Source: Marinobacterium jannaschii DSM 6295
Lineage (GTDB): Bacteria; Pseudomonadota; Gammaproteobacteria; Pseudomonadales; Balneatricaceae
Length of the DNA stretch: 64,000 bases
Direction of reading: 5' to 3'
Assembly (NCBI RefSeq): GCF_000620085.1
Contig: NZ_JHVJ01000004.1
Location: 263,387 to 327,386, forward strand
Position 1 is the first letter of the stretch, and every line of letters starts with the position of its first letter. Below, piece after piece: positions 27,003-34,969 of the stretch. A model generated the notes under the pieces. It ran no database searches and was not told where the DNA came from. It saw only the letters and a list, made by a program, of their open reading frames with translations. Both the position numbers and the translations under genes were made by a program.

Positions 27003-27557
27003 TTACTGCATAAAATGCACAGTGCCGTCTTCGGAACAGCCCATATAGATACCGAAGACGCCGCGATCCTTCTCTTCGATGTAGCGTTGCAGGATATCTT
27101 TGATGGCCGGATAAAATATATTTTCCCAGGGGATCTCATCCGGCGCCAGCATCGCGACTTCGGCCGTTTCCGGGCCGGGATCATCGCTGAATTCGATCAG
27201 CCGGGCACGAAACATGATGTAGACCTCATCAATCTGCGGCACGCTGAAGATGGAGTAAGGGGCGCGGATATCAACCTGGGCGCCGGTCTCTTCCCAGACC
27301 TCACGTCGGGCTGCCTCTTCGACGGTTTCACCGCATTCCATAAAACCTGCCGGGAGGGTCCAGCTACCGGGACGGGGTTTGATGGCGCGTTTGCACATCA
27401 GGTACTTGCCGTTGTCCTCGACAATACAGCCAGCGATTACCCGGGGGTTATGGTAGAAGATCTTTTCACAGTCATTACAGACCAGGCGGCGGTGGGTATC
27501 GCGGCCCGGTGAGCGGAGCACCAGGTTGGCGCTACCGCACTCGGAACAATATTTCAT
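27003..27557 (-). CDS. NUDIX hydrolase with N-terminal zinc ribbon
   Basis: A 184-residue protein: CxxC zinc ribbon pairs at residues 4-7 (CSEC) and 28-31 (CNDC), then a NUDIX domain with box GFMECGETVEEAARREVWEE (residues about 75-94) followed by TG. It resembles the NudC-like/ADP-ribose-type NUDIX enzymes that cleave nucleoside diphosphate derivatives; the substrate is unknown. I chose the ATG at 27557, which has AGGA eight bases upstream; a longer frame begins inside the GntR gene. It follows that gene after 40 bases on the same strand. Confidence 0.85.
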   Translation of the reverse strand: MKYCSECGSANLVLRSPGRDTHRRLVCNDCEKIFYHNPRVIAGCIVEDNGKYLMCKRAIKPRPGSWTLPAGFMECGETVEEAARREVWEETGAQVDIRAPYSIFSVPQIDEVYIMFRARLIEFSDDPGPETAEVAMLAPDEIPWENIFYPAIKDILQRYIEEKDRGVFGIYMGCSEDGTVHFMQ

Positions 27558-27597
27558 CTGACTCATCCTGGCTGCCGGGCCGGGAAGGATGAGAGGC

Positions 27598-28365
27598 TTA
27601 ACCGATCTGCGGGAAATCAACCTGCAGCGGCGAGCGGATCTCGACCTGAGCGGGGGCGGTGTCACCCTGCTGCTCGGCCAGTACCTTCAAGGCAACGTCG
27701 GCGGCGCGTTTAATATGCTCAAGGCAGGCAGCATGCGCTTTGGCCGGGTCGCGGGTCTTGATCGCTTCCACAATGTCGGCCATCTCGGCGCTGCTGTTCT
27801 TATAACGGTTATTCTGGGAGACGGAAGTGGCCCGCAGGAAGCTGATACGCGCCTGCAGCTGGCGCAGGAAGTTGCAGGCGGCGCTGTTGCCGCAACCTTC
27901 AAACAGGACATCGTAGAAGGCGGTTACGGCTTCAAGGATCGGGACTATCTCGCCAGCTTCCAGTCGTGAATGCAGCTTGCGCAGTGCGTACTCCAGATCC
28001 AGGATCTGCTCGTCACTGGCACGCACCGTAAACAGTTCGATGATCATGCACTCCAGCGAGCAGCGCAGTTCGTAAATCTCGCGGGCATCTTCCATAGTGA
28101 TAATGGCCACGCGTGGGCCTTTACCTTCCATATAGTCCACCAGGCCTTCGGATTCCAGATGACGCAGCGCTTCGCGAACCGAGGTACGGCTGACCCCAAG
28201 CAGATCACAGAGATCCCGTTCTACCAATCGATCGCCAGGCAGCAGTTGAAAGTTGAGAATGGCATTGCGCAGGGCGTTTAATACCTTCTCACGAAGAGTC
28301 ATTGCTGTGCGTTCGATTTTGACGGAATCGCCAAGGGGCTGTCGCTGCATCATAATGTTATCCAT
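27598..28365 (-). CDS. GntR family (FCD) regulator, probable repressor of the betaine catabolic regulon
   Basis: A 255-residue GntR-type regulator. The winged helix covers residues about 22-88 (LVERDLCDLLGVSRTSVREA), followed by an all-helical FCD effector domain with metal-binding-type Asp/His positions. It is the last gene of the catabolic operon that starts at 33806. FCD regulators bind palindromes of the type TGGT-N2-ACCA; UxuR/ExuR-like members use TGGTATACCA itself. That is exactly the motif found before four transcription units in this window, so I infer it is their repressor, with a pathway intermediate as inducer. The short window does not show a site directly upstream of its own gene. 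Confidence 0.85.
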   Translation of the reverse strand: MDNIMMQRQPLGDSVKIERTAMTLREKVLNALRNAILNFQLLPGDRLVERDLCDLLGVSRTSVREALRHLESEGLVDYMEGKGPRVAIITMEDAREIYELRCSLECMIIELFTVRASDEQILDLEYALRKLHSRLEAGEIVPILEAVTAFYDVLFEGCGNSAACNFLRQLQARISFLRATSVSQNNRYKNSSAEMADIVEAIKTRDPAKAHAACLEHIKRAADVALKVLAEQQGDTAPAQVEIRSPLQVDFPQIG

Positions 28366-28411
28366 AAAACTAAAAAGTCACCGGCACTCGGGCAGAGCGG
28401 CGGTGGGCCTG

Positions 28412-28801
28412 TTACTTAGCATCGGCTGCATCCTCTTCTGCGAATACGGCCTTAGCGACCCGGAAGCTGTCGATGGCAGCCGGTACGCCACAATATATTG
28501 CAGTCTGCAGCAGAACTTCGCGAATCTCTTCACGACTCAGACCGTTGTTGAGGGCGCCACGCACATGCAGCTTTAGCTCATGTGGGCGGTTCAGTGCTGT
28601 AATCATGGCCAGGTTGATGATGCTCCTCATTTTAAGGGATAAGCCATCGCGCTTCCATACGGTTCCCCAGCAGTATTCGGTCACCAGCTCCTGCAGCGGC
28701 ATGGTGAAGTCATCTGCGTTCTCAAGGCTAGCGTTGACGTACTCTTCGCCCAGCACCTGACGGCGGATCTCCAGGCCCTGCTCAAATTTTTCCGAAGCCA
28801 T
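28412..28801 (-). CDS. carboxymuconolactone decarboxylase-like protein
   Basis: A 129-residue protein of the CMD/AhpD-like fold. The C-terminal core ELKLHVRGALNNGLSREEIR then LLQTAIYCGVPAAIDSF matches gamma-carboxymuconolactone decarboxylase, including the conserved Glu and Cys region. PcaC decarboxylates a lactone in the protocatechuate pathway. Here it is the penultimate gene of an operon otherwise resembling trigonelline catabolism, which has a hydroxybutyrolactone intermediate and releases CO2, so action on a lactone or on a beta-carboxy acid is conceivable. This is inference; no such gene is required in the published TgnA-E scheme. Confidence 0.8.
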   Translation of the reverse strand: MASEKFEQGLEIRRQVLGEEYVNASLENADDFTMPLQELVTEYCWGTVWKRDGLSLKMRSIINLAMITALNRPHELKLHVRGALNNGLSREEIREVLLQTAIYCGVPAAIDSFRVAKAVFAEEDAADAK

Positions 28802-28873
28802 TTTCTATCTCCTCTGTTTTCTTGGCAGATGGGAAAGGGGCCGTCGCCATTGCATAGCGCCAGCCCCGGCAGA

Positions 28874-30316
28874 TCAGATGCCGCCCATCATCAGGTATTT
28901 GATCTCGACATAGTCATCGATGCCGTACTTGGAGCCTTCGCGGCCCAGGCCCGACTGCTTGATTCCGCCGAACGGCGCCACGGTCGTGGAGATAATGCCC
29001 TCGTTGATACCGACCATGCCGTACTCCATGCCTTCACCGACACGCCAGGCGCGCCCGAGGTCTTTGGTGTAGACGTAAGCGGCCAGACCAAACTCGGTAT
29101 CGTTGGCCATCGCGATCGCTTCCTCTTCGCTGCTGAAGCGGAACACCGGGGCCAGCGGACCGAAGGTCTCTTCACGGGCAACTTTCATCTCAGTCGTTAC
29201 GCCGCTGATTACCGTGGGTTCGAAGAAAGTGCCACCGATCTCGTGACGCTTACCACCGATTGCGACGGAGCCGCCTTTGGCGATGGCATCGGCCAGGTGG
29301 TCTTCTACCTTGGCGACGGCTGCTGCGTTGATCAGCGGGCCCTGATTGACGCCAGCGTCGAAGCCGTTACCGACCTTCAGTTCAGCCACGGCCGCGCTCA
29401 GCTTCTCGACGAACTGGTCGTAGATACCGTCCTGTACCAGGAAACGATTGGTGCAGACGCAGGTCTGGCCGGCATTACGGAATTTTGATGCCATTGCGCC
29501 ATCGATAGCGGCGTCGATATCGGCATCATCGAACACCACGAAGGGGGCGTTACCACCGAGCTCCATGGAGACTTTCTTCACGGTGTCGGCGCACTGGCGC
29601 AGCAGTAGCTTGCCGACGTTGGTGGAGCCGGTGAAACTGAGCTTGCGGACCTTGTCGTTGCCGGTCAGTTCGCCGCCGATGGCGATGGCATCACCGGTAA
29701 CCACGCTGAAGATACCAGCCGGAATGCCGGCTTCTTCGGCCAGCGCGGCCAGTGCCAGTGCTGAAAACGGGGTGTCTGGCGCTGGTTTGACAACAAATGG
29801 ACAACCCGCCGCCATAGCCGGACCACATTTGCGGGTGATCATGGCATTGGGGAAGTTCCAGGGAGTAATTGCCCCGACAATACCGATTGGCTGTTTGACC
29901 ACCACCACCCGGGCACCGGCCTTATGGCTCGGAATAACATCGCCATAGATACGCTTGCCCTCTTCGGCAAACCATTCGATAAAGCTGGCGCCATACATTA
30001 CCTCGCCCTTGGCCTCAGCCACCGGCTTACCCTGTTCCAGGGTCAGGATCTCGGCCAGTTCATCGGCGTGGGCCACCATCAGCTCATACCAGCGGCGCAG
30101 CACGCTGCTACGTTCCTGCGCGGTACGTGCGGCCCAGGCTTTCTGGGCTTCTTCGGCGGCATCTATAGCCTGACGGGTTTCTTCGGCACCGAGCATCGGT
30201 ACGCTGCCGATCTTTTCACCGGTGGCGGGGTTGAAAATCTCTTGTACTTCACCGTTGGCTGCGTCAATCCAGCGGCCGGCAACGTATGCCTGTTGGCGGA
30301 AAAGGGTCTTGTTCAT
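28874..30316 (-). CDS. NAD(P)-dependent succinate-semialdehyde dehydrogenase (TgnE-like)
   Basis: A 480-residue aldehyde dehydrogenase of the succinate-semialdehyde group. Catalytic Glu in MELGGNAPFVVF (near residue 250) and Cys in GQTCVCTNRF (near 284; the second Cys two residues later is typical of SSADH/GabD). ATG start; length equals GabD. In the trigonelline pathway TgnE oxidises succinate semialdehyde, the product of the hydrolase, to succinate for the TCA cycle. The operon position between flavin reductase and CMD-like genes supports that role here. A close glutarate-semialdehyde preference cannot be excluded. Confidence 0.88.
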   Translation of the reverse strand: MNKTLFRQQAYVAGRWIDAANGEVQEIFNPATGEKIGSVPMLGAEETRQAIDAAEEAQKAWAARTAQERSSVLRRWYELMVAHADELAEILTLEQGKPVAEAKGEVMYGASFIEWFAEEGKRIYGDVIPSHKAGARVVVVKQPIGIVGAITPWNFPNAMITRKCGPAMAAGCPFVVKPAPDTPFSALALAALAEEAGIPAGIFSVVTGDAIAIGGELTGNDKVRKLSFTGSTNVGKLLLRQCADTVKKVSMELGGNAPFVVFDDADIDAAIDGAMASKFRNAGQTCVCTNRFLVQDGIYDQFVEKLSAAVAELKVGNGFDAGVNQGPLINAAAVAKVEDHLADAIAKGGSVAIGGKRHEIGGTFFEPTVISGVTTEMKVAREETFGPLAPVFRFSSEEEAIAMANDTEFGLAAYVYTKDLGRAWRVGEGMEYGMVGINEGIISTTVAPFGGIKQSGLGREGSKYGIDDYVEIKYLMMGGI

Positions 30317-30370
30317 TTATTTTTATCTCTTAGAGTCCAATCAATCGGTGTGGCGGCGGAAACAGGCTGA

Positions 30371-30862
30371 TCAGTCTGTCAGCGTTGCCCAGTCCGCCAT
30401 CTTGCCGCGGCAATACACCATCGGTGAGCGTGCTTCGTTTACGTTGGCCTGTTCCATCTTGCCGATCAGGATGGCGTGATCGCCGCCCTCATACTCCTTC
30501 CACAGGCTGCACTCAATGGTGGCAACGGCACCGTCAATCAGCGGCGTGCCGAATTCGCTGCGGGTGACCGCCACGTCGGCGATGGCCGCGGTCTTGGCTT
30601 CGCCTTTTTTCGCAAAGGCAAAGCAGGGGCCGGTCTGGTCGGCGGCCAGGATATTGATGGCGAAGCGTGAGGCTTCACGCAGGACCGGATAGGAGTCGGA
30701 GCTGTAGTTCGGGCATACCAGAACCAGGGCCGGGTCCATCGACAGGGCACTGAACGCGCTGGCCGTGAGACCGGTGACAGCGCCGTCGTCGTCATAGGCG
30801 GTTACCACGGTGACGCCGGAGGGAAAGGATCCCAGAACCTGCTTGTACAAATCTTCGTTCAT
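30371..30862 (-). CDS. flavin reductase (TgnB-like)
   Basis: A 163-residue protein of the flavin-reductase-like FMN-binding split-barrel family (FPSGVTVVTAYDDDGAVTGL, then SALSMDPALVLVCPNYSS). Such proteins use NAD(P)H to reduce FMN or FAD, which diffuses to a separate oxygenase. The partner here is most likely the luciferase-like monooxygenase at 34970-36007, since no other flavin monooxygenase is visible. In Acinetobacter the equivalent pair is TgnA/TgnB. It follows the aldehyde dehydrogenase gene after 18 bases. Confidence 0.88.
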   Translation of the reverse strand: MNEDLYKQVLGSFPSGVTVVTAYDDDGAVTGLTASAFSALSMDPALVLVCPNYSSDSYPVLREASRFAINILAADQTGPCFAFAKKGEAKTAAIADVAVTRSEFGTPLIDGAVATIECSLWKEYEGGDHAILIGKMEQANVNEARSPMVYCRGKMADWATLTD

Positions 30863-30880
30863 GCTGAGATACTCCTACGC

Positions 30881-32359
30881 TTAGCGCATTACAAATGGGT
30901 CGGCCATCGGTTCGCTGGACAGGTTGATCCAGACCGTTTTGCGTTCGGTGTATTCCAGCACGGAGTCGATGCCGCTCTCTCGACCGTAGCCGGAGCTCTT
31001 AAAACCACCGATCGAGCCCATGGCAGAGACAACGCGATAGGTATTGACCCAGATAATGCCGGAATGCACATCACGGGCGACGCGGTGGGCGCGGGCGATG
31101 TCTCGGGTCCAGATACCGGCAGCCAGGCCGTACTGGGAGTCGTTGGCCATGGCCAGCGCTTCCTCTTCGGTTTCGAACGGAATCACTGCCGCCACCGGAC
31201 CAAATACCTCTTCCTGCATCAGGTAGTCGGCATTGCTGCTGCATTCAAAGATCGTCGGTTCGTAGTACCAGCCCTGATCGACATCCGGGCGCTTACCACC
31301 CAGACGCAGGCGAGCCCCTTCGGCCTGCGCGCGTTCGACAAAGGATTCCACCACGGCCAGCTGCTGGGCGGTGGCCATCGGCCCCATTTCGCTTTCGTCA
31401 GCCTGCGGGTTACCGATCTTGATGCGGGACGCGCGTTCTACCAGCGCGTTGATTACCTGCTCATAGACATCTTTGTGCACCAGTAAACGGGATCCGGCGA
31501 CGCAGCTCTGGCCAGAGGCGGCAAAGATGCCCGCAACGATCCCGTTTACCGCGCTGTCCAGGTCGGCATCAGGGAAAACGATCTGCGGTGACTTACCGCC
31601 CAGTTCCAGTGACAGTTTGGCGAAGTTTTCCGCCGAGCTGCGGATCACGTGCCTGGCGGTTGCCGCACCACCGGTAAAGGCGATCTTGCGTACTTTCGGA
31701 TGACTGGTCAGCGCTGCACCGGTACTCGGACCGTAACCGGTGACGACGTTGATCACACCTTTAGGAATACCGGCCTGTTCGGCCAGCTTTACCAGCTCAA
31801 TCAGGGTGGCAGACGCGTGCTCGGACGGCTTCAGGACGATTGTATTGCCGGCCGCCAGAGCCGGGGCTACTTTGATGGCCGTCAGGTAGAGCGGGCTGTT
31901 CCAGGGGATGATGGCGGCCACGACACCCAGCGGCTCGCGGATGGTATAGGCCAGCATATCCTGCTTATCCAGCGGCAGGGTTTCCCCCTCGATCTTGTCA
32001 GCGAGTCCGGCGGTATAATAGAAGAATTCCGGCAGGTAGCTGACCTGACCGCGGGTCTCGCGGATCAGCTTGCCGTTATCGGTACTTTCCAGCTGGGCCA
32101 GGGTTTCGGTATTAGCGGCAATCAGGTCGCCCAGCTTACGCAGCAGTTTGCCGCGTGCGGTTGGGGTCAGGCTGCGCCATTCGGCGCTGCGGAAAGCGGT
32201 ATCCGCGGCTTCCACCGCGCGATTGACATCTTCGGCGCTGGCATCGGGGAACTGTGCCCAGGCTTCGCCGGTCGCAGGGTTCAGGCTATCAAAGGTGTTG
32301 CCCGAGATGGCGTTGGTCCATTCGCCGCCAATACACATCTGAAACTGTTGCAGGCTCAT
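30881..32359 (-). CDS. aldehyde dehydrogenase (TgnC-like)
   Basis: A 492-residue NAD-dependent aldehyde dehydrogenase. Motifs: NSPLYLTAIKVAPALAAGNT, catalytic Glu in LELGGKSPQIVFPDADL and catalytic Cys in GQSCVAGSRLLV (near residue 299). I chose ATG at 32359, which overlaps the hydrolase stop as TGATG; the preceding codon is a TTG. In trigonelline breakdown TgnC oxidises the (N-methylformamido)methylene hydroxybutyrolactone to the succinate derivative. The operon company makes that or the homarine counterpart the likely reaction; sequence alone gives only the family. Confidence 0.85.
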   Translation of the reverse strand: MSLQQFQMCIGGEWTNAISGNTFDSLNPATGEAWAQFPDASAEDVNRAVEAADTAFRSAEWRSLTPTARGKLLRKLGDLIAANTETLAQLESTDNGKLIRETRGQVSYLPEFFYYTAGLADKIEGETLPLDKQDMLAYTIREPLGVVAAIIPWNSPLYLTAIKVAPALAAGNTIVLKPSEHASATLIELVKLAEQAGIPKGVINVVTGYGPSTGAALTSHPKVRKIAFTGGAATARHVIRSSAENFAKLSLELGGKSPQIVFPDADLDSAVNGIVAGIFAASGQSCVAGSRLLVHKDVYEQVINALVERASRIKIGNPQADESEMGPMATAQQLAVVESFVERAQAEGARLRLGGKRPDVDQGWYYEPTIFECSSNADYLMQEEVFGPVAAVIPFETEEEALAMANDSQYGLAAGIWTRDIARAHRVARDVHSGIIWVNTYRVVSAMGSIGGFKSSGYGRESGIDSVLEYTERKTVWINLSSEPMADPFVMR

Positions 32360-33189
32360 CAAGAGGCCTCCTCGCTAGAAGGTTGAGTGCTGTAGACAGC
32401 TGACAGGAAGCTGAGCAGCTTCTCGTTTACCCGTTTCGGGGATTCCATCGGCATCATGTGACGTTCATCGTCGATGACGCAGGCTTTGGCATTTGGGATC
32501 AGGGCGGCCATATCGCGTGCCATCTGTGGCGTCGAGCCCGGATCCAGCTCGCCGGTCATCACCAGCGTCGGGGCCTGAATCTCTTTCAGCTGGTCAACCA
32601 TATAGTTGTCTTCGCTGGCGAACAGCTGATAGGTCTTCAGGTAGCCCTGATGGTCATTGCTGAGAACACGGTTACGCACCGCATTGATCTGGGCCGGGCT
32701 GGAGGCCGCATACTCTTCGCTGAACCAGCGTTTCAATGCGGTTTCCACGTTCGCCGCCGGGCCTTTGATCGCAACCTCCCGGGTACGGGCCATCACGCCG
32801 CTGCGCTGTTCCTCGGTGCGATTGAATACACTGTTAAGGATCACCAGTCCGTTCAGGTACTGTGGGTAGTGCAATGCAAAGGCGCGGGCTACGAGCCCAC
32901 CCATGGAGAAGCCAATCACCAGTGCTTTCTCCAGTCCCAGGTGGTCCAGCAGCTCCTTCAGCTGAGTGGCGTACTCCTTCAGACAGGTATCGTCGCCGGG
33001 TATGGCGCTGTCACCGTGGCCCAACATGTCGTAGGCGATAATCTGATAGGAGGGGGACAAGCCAACCAGCTGTCCGCCCCACATGGATTTATCCAGCCCT
33101 ACGCCATGAATCAGCACCACCGGCGCCCCTTCACCCTGCACCAGATAACTGGTGCCGGCAGGGGTTTTAAAGTGGTTAATGCAGGTCAT
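32359..33189 (-). CDS. alpha/beta hydrolase (TgnD-like)
   Basis: A 276-residue alpha/beta-hydrolase. Oxyanion segment VVLIHGVGLDKSMWGG, nucleophile elbow GFSMGG (Ser near residue 98), Asp in TGELDPGSTP and His in DDERHMMPME. In the known trigonelline route TgnD hydrolyses (N-methylformamido)methylene succinate to succinate semialdehyde, methylamine, formate and CO2; the order hydrolase, aldehyde dehydrogenase, reductase, SSADH here suits that. A RutD- or PcaD-like hydrolase is the alternative reading from family membership only. It follows the DUF1185 gene after 14 bases. Confidence 0.85.
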   Translation of the reverse strand: MTCINHFKTPAGTSYLVQGEGAPVVLIHGVGLDKSMWGGQLVGLSPSYQIIAYDMLGHGDSAIPGDDTCLKEYATQLKELLDHLGLEKALVIGFSMGGLVARAFALHYPQYLNGLVILNSVFNRTEEQRSGVMARTREVAIKGPAANVETALKRWFSEEYAASSPAQINAVRNRVLSNDHQGYLKTYQLFASEDNYMVDQLKEIQAPTLVMTGELDPGSTPQMARDMAALIPNAKACVIDDERHMMPMESPKRVNEKLLSFLSAVYSTQPSSEEAS

Positions 33190-33203
33190 GGTCTGGCTCC
33201 AGC

Positions 33204-33806
33204 TTAGTTGTTGGCGGCTTGTTCTGCTTCTTCAGCCAGCGATTTCAGGTCTTCGTAGCGGTTACCGATACGTGGGTGTACACGGCCGCCATCAGACGCG
33301 CCCAGGCAGATCACCAGCTCATCTGCGGCAGGAGCATCTTCGATCGCCATTTCCAGGGTGATGTAGTGAGAACGGAAGCCTTCGTCATCTTTGTGCATCA
33401 TCGGGATCTGAATGGAAGTGCCAGGACCGCCACGCTTGTTGGTAAATGCCAGGTAGCTCTGAGCGTCAACGGCGTTGCGGTAGTGGTTACCAAAGCGCAG
33501 GGTATGAACCACTGCAGAGGCATGCTCGATTTCACCTTCGGCACCAACAACAGCCGCCTTACCGTAAGCTTCGATGTTGGCTGTACCGCCAATGTACTTG
33601 CCGACATATTCCACTATCAGGGCACCCAGGTCGGAGCAGCTGGCTTTGATTTCAGGACTCAGGTCTTCAACAAAACCACGACCATGCCACGGGTTCTTGA
33701 TGATGGCTGCTACGCCGACCATGGTGACTGGCTTCTCCGCTGCCTTACCACCCTCGATACGGGTTTCTTCAATGGTGGTAACGATTTTGCGAATTTCAAA
33801 GCTCAT
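33204..33806 (-). CDS. amino acid synthesis (DUF1185) family protein
   Basis: A 200-residue protein of the family named Amino acid synthesis or DUF1185 (PF06684), whose biochemical role is unknown. Recognised from IRKIVTTIEETRIEGG at the N-terminus, NPWHGRGFVEDLSPEIKA, and the C-terminal CLGASDGGRVHPRIGNRY. It is the first gene of the catabolic operon, next to the operator at 33947, so it is very likely a pathway enzyme, perhaps acting on a ring-opening amide or lactone. The conserved His/Asp/Arg residues suggest catalysis rather than binding, but this is a guess. Confidence 0.8.
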   Translation of the reverse strand: MSFEIRKIVTTIEETRIEGGKAAEKPVTMVGVAAIIKNPWHGRGFVEDLSPEIKASCSDLGALIVEYVGKYIGGTANIEAYGKAAVVGAEGEIEHASAVVHTLRFGNHYRNAVDAQSYLAFTNKRGGPGTSIQIPMMHKDDEGFRSHYITLEMAIEDAPAADELVICLGASDGGRVHPRIGNRYEDLKSLAEEAEQAANN

Positions 33807-33946
33807 CGGTGTTTCCCTCTGTAACTGTCTTTTCGGTATGAAAGGGCTTACAGCCCCATCTCTTTTTATGCAGGCACCCGGGTGCCGGAGTTGGTCAGGC
33901 AGGTCAGTGTCAGTTGAAACTAACTGGCTTTGGTCTGCGCTGTAAT

Positions 33947-33958
33947 ATGGTATACCAT
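33947..33958. promoter_or_regulatory. operator ATGGTATACCAT between DUF1185 operon and GlxA-like gene
   Basis: Fourth unit with the palindrome, in the 262-base divergent region. Toward the plus strand it extends to ATGGTATACCATAATA; toward the operon a possible minus-10 CATATT (33944-33949) is present, but a clear minus-35 is not. The site could control either gene or both. Confidence 0.7.
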
Positions 33959-34068
33959 AATATAGTACAGCGTCGTCACCGATTGCAATCGCAATTGATT
34001 CAGTGATGAGACTGGACCAAATCAGTATTGCGCTCTGGTTGTATGGCTGAGCAGGTAGGGGGGTATAA

Positions 34069-34887
34069 GTGAACCAATCGGTATCGACGGCAGAGGTTGC
34101 GGCAACGGAGATTGTCGTCCTGCTTTATCCGCGCTTTGTGATGAGCGACTTGTTAACTGTCACTAATTGGTTGAGCAAGGCCAATGAGATCAGTGCCAAT
34201 GGCGAGCTTCAGCGGACGCTCTTTCACTGGCGCCTGTGCTCGAATGAAGCGCCGCTGGTCGTAGCTGATAACGGCATGGTACTCAGCACCCTGGCCGATC
34301 CGGCTGCTCTGGATCGGGTTGATCAGCTGATCGTACTGGGCGCAGAGGTGCAGGAGAGTATGCAGAGCTTGGCCCGGCTGGGGTGGGAGCAAGTACCGGT
34401 CATTGAGCTTACGCAGCCCAAGGTGCTGAGAGATGATCGGGTTGCGTCACCTGCCGCGGTAGCTGAAAAGATGGCTGCGTTGGTTGTGCCTAGATTGTCT
34501 CCGGCGCAGGCAGAGCGACTGCTTGCCCAGTGCTCAATCCAGGGACCGCTGGGGCAGGTGAATGTGGATGATGGTCGCGTTCATCGTGCCTTACAGCTGA
34601 TGCAGCAGAATCTGCGTAAGCCGCTGAAGAATTGCCAGATCGCTGAGAAAGCTCACCTATCGGTCCGCCAGCTGGAGCGGCTCTTCCGGCGCTACTTTGA
34701 TGAGACGCCGGCGCGATACTACCTGCGGATCCGACTGCAATCGGCACGCAGGCAGTTGCAGGAAGGGAGTCGTAGTGAGCATGATGTCGCACTGGCCTGC
34801 GGTTTTGCTTCACTGGCCTATTTTCGCAAACAATATAAGGCACGCTTTGGTATCACTCCGGGTTACGAAGCGGAGGCCGCCCGCTGA
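34069..34887 (+). CDS. AraC family regulator, GlxA-like with reduced DJ-1 domain
   Basis: A 272-residue regulator. The C-terminal hundred residues form the AraC double helix-turn-helix (LSVRQLERLFRRYFDETPAR, then CGFASLAYFRKQYKARFGIT). The N-terminal part (EIVVLLYPRFVMSDLLTVTN) resembles the DJ-1/PfpI domain of GlxA-type regulators but is shorter and lacks the usual Cys elbow. GlxA-like proteins often govern catabolism of betaines and quaternary amines (for example GbdR, CdhR). The gene starts with GTG and diverges from the catabolic operon across the operator at 33947; it may be an activator of the pathway. Ends at a shared terminator. Confidence 0.85.
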   Translation: MNQSVSTAEVAATEIVVLLYPRFVMSDLLTVTNWLSKANEISANGELQRTLFHWRLCSNEAPLVVADNGMVLSTLADPAALDRVDQLIVLGAEVQESMQSLARLGWEQVPVIELTQPKVLRDDRVASPAAVAEKMAALVVPRLSPAQAERLLAQCSIQGPLGQVNVDDGRVHRALQLMQQNLRKPLKNCQIAEKAHLSVRQLERLFRRYFDETPARYYLRIRLQSARRQLQEGSRSEHDVALACGFASLAYFRKQYKARFGITPGYEAEAAR

Positions 34888-34915
34888 GCGTAGACGGCGC
34901 AAAAAATCCAGAGAG

Positions 34916-34953
34916 CAATAAGATAGCCCGGCTTTTGCCGGGCTATCTTATTG
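34916..34953. terminator. bidirectional terminator
   Basis: A 17-bp perfect stem (CAATAAGATAGCCCGGC on the left arm, 34916-34932) with a TTTT loop and matching right arm to 34953. It lies between the convergent ends of the GlxA-like gene and the monooxygenase gene. A/T-rich ends serve both directions. Confidence 0.9.
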
Positions 34954-34969
34954 GGTTGTGCTGTCGCTG

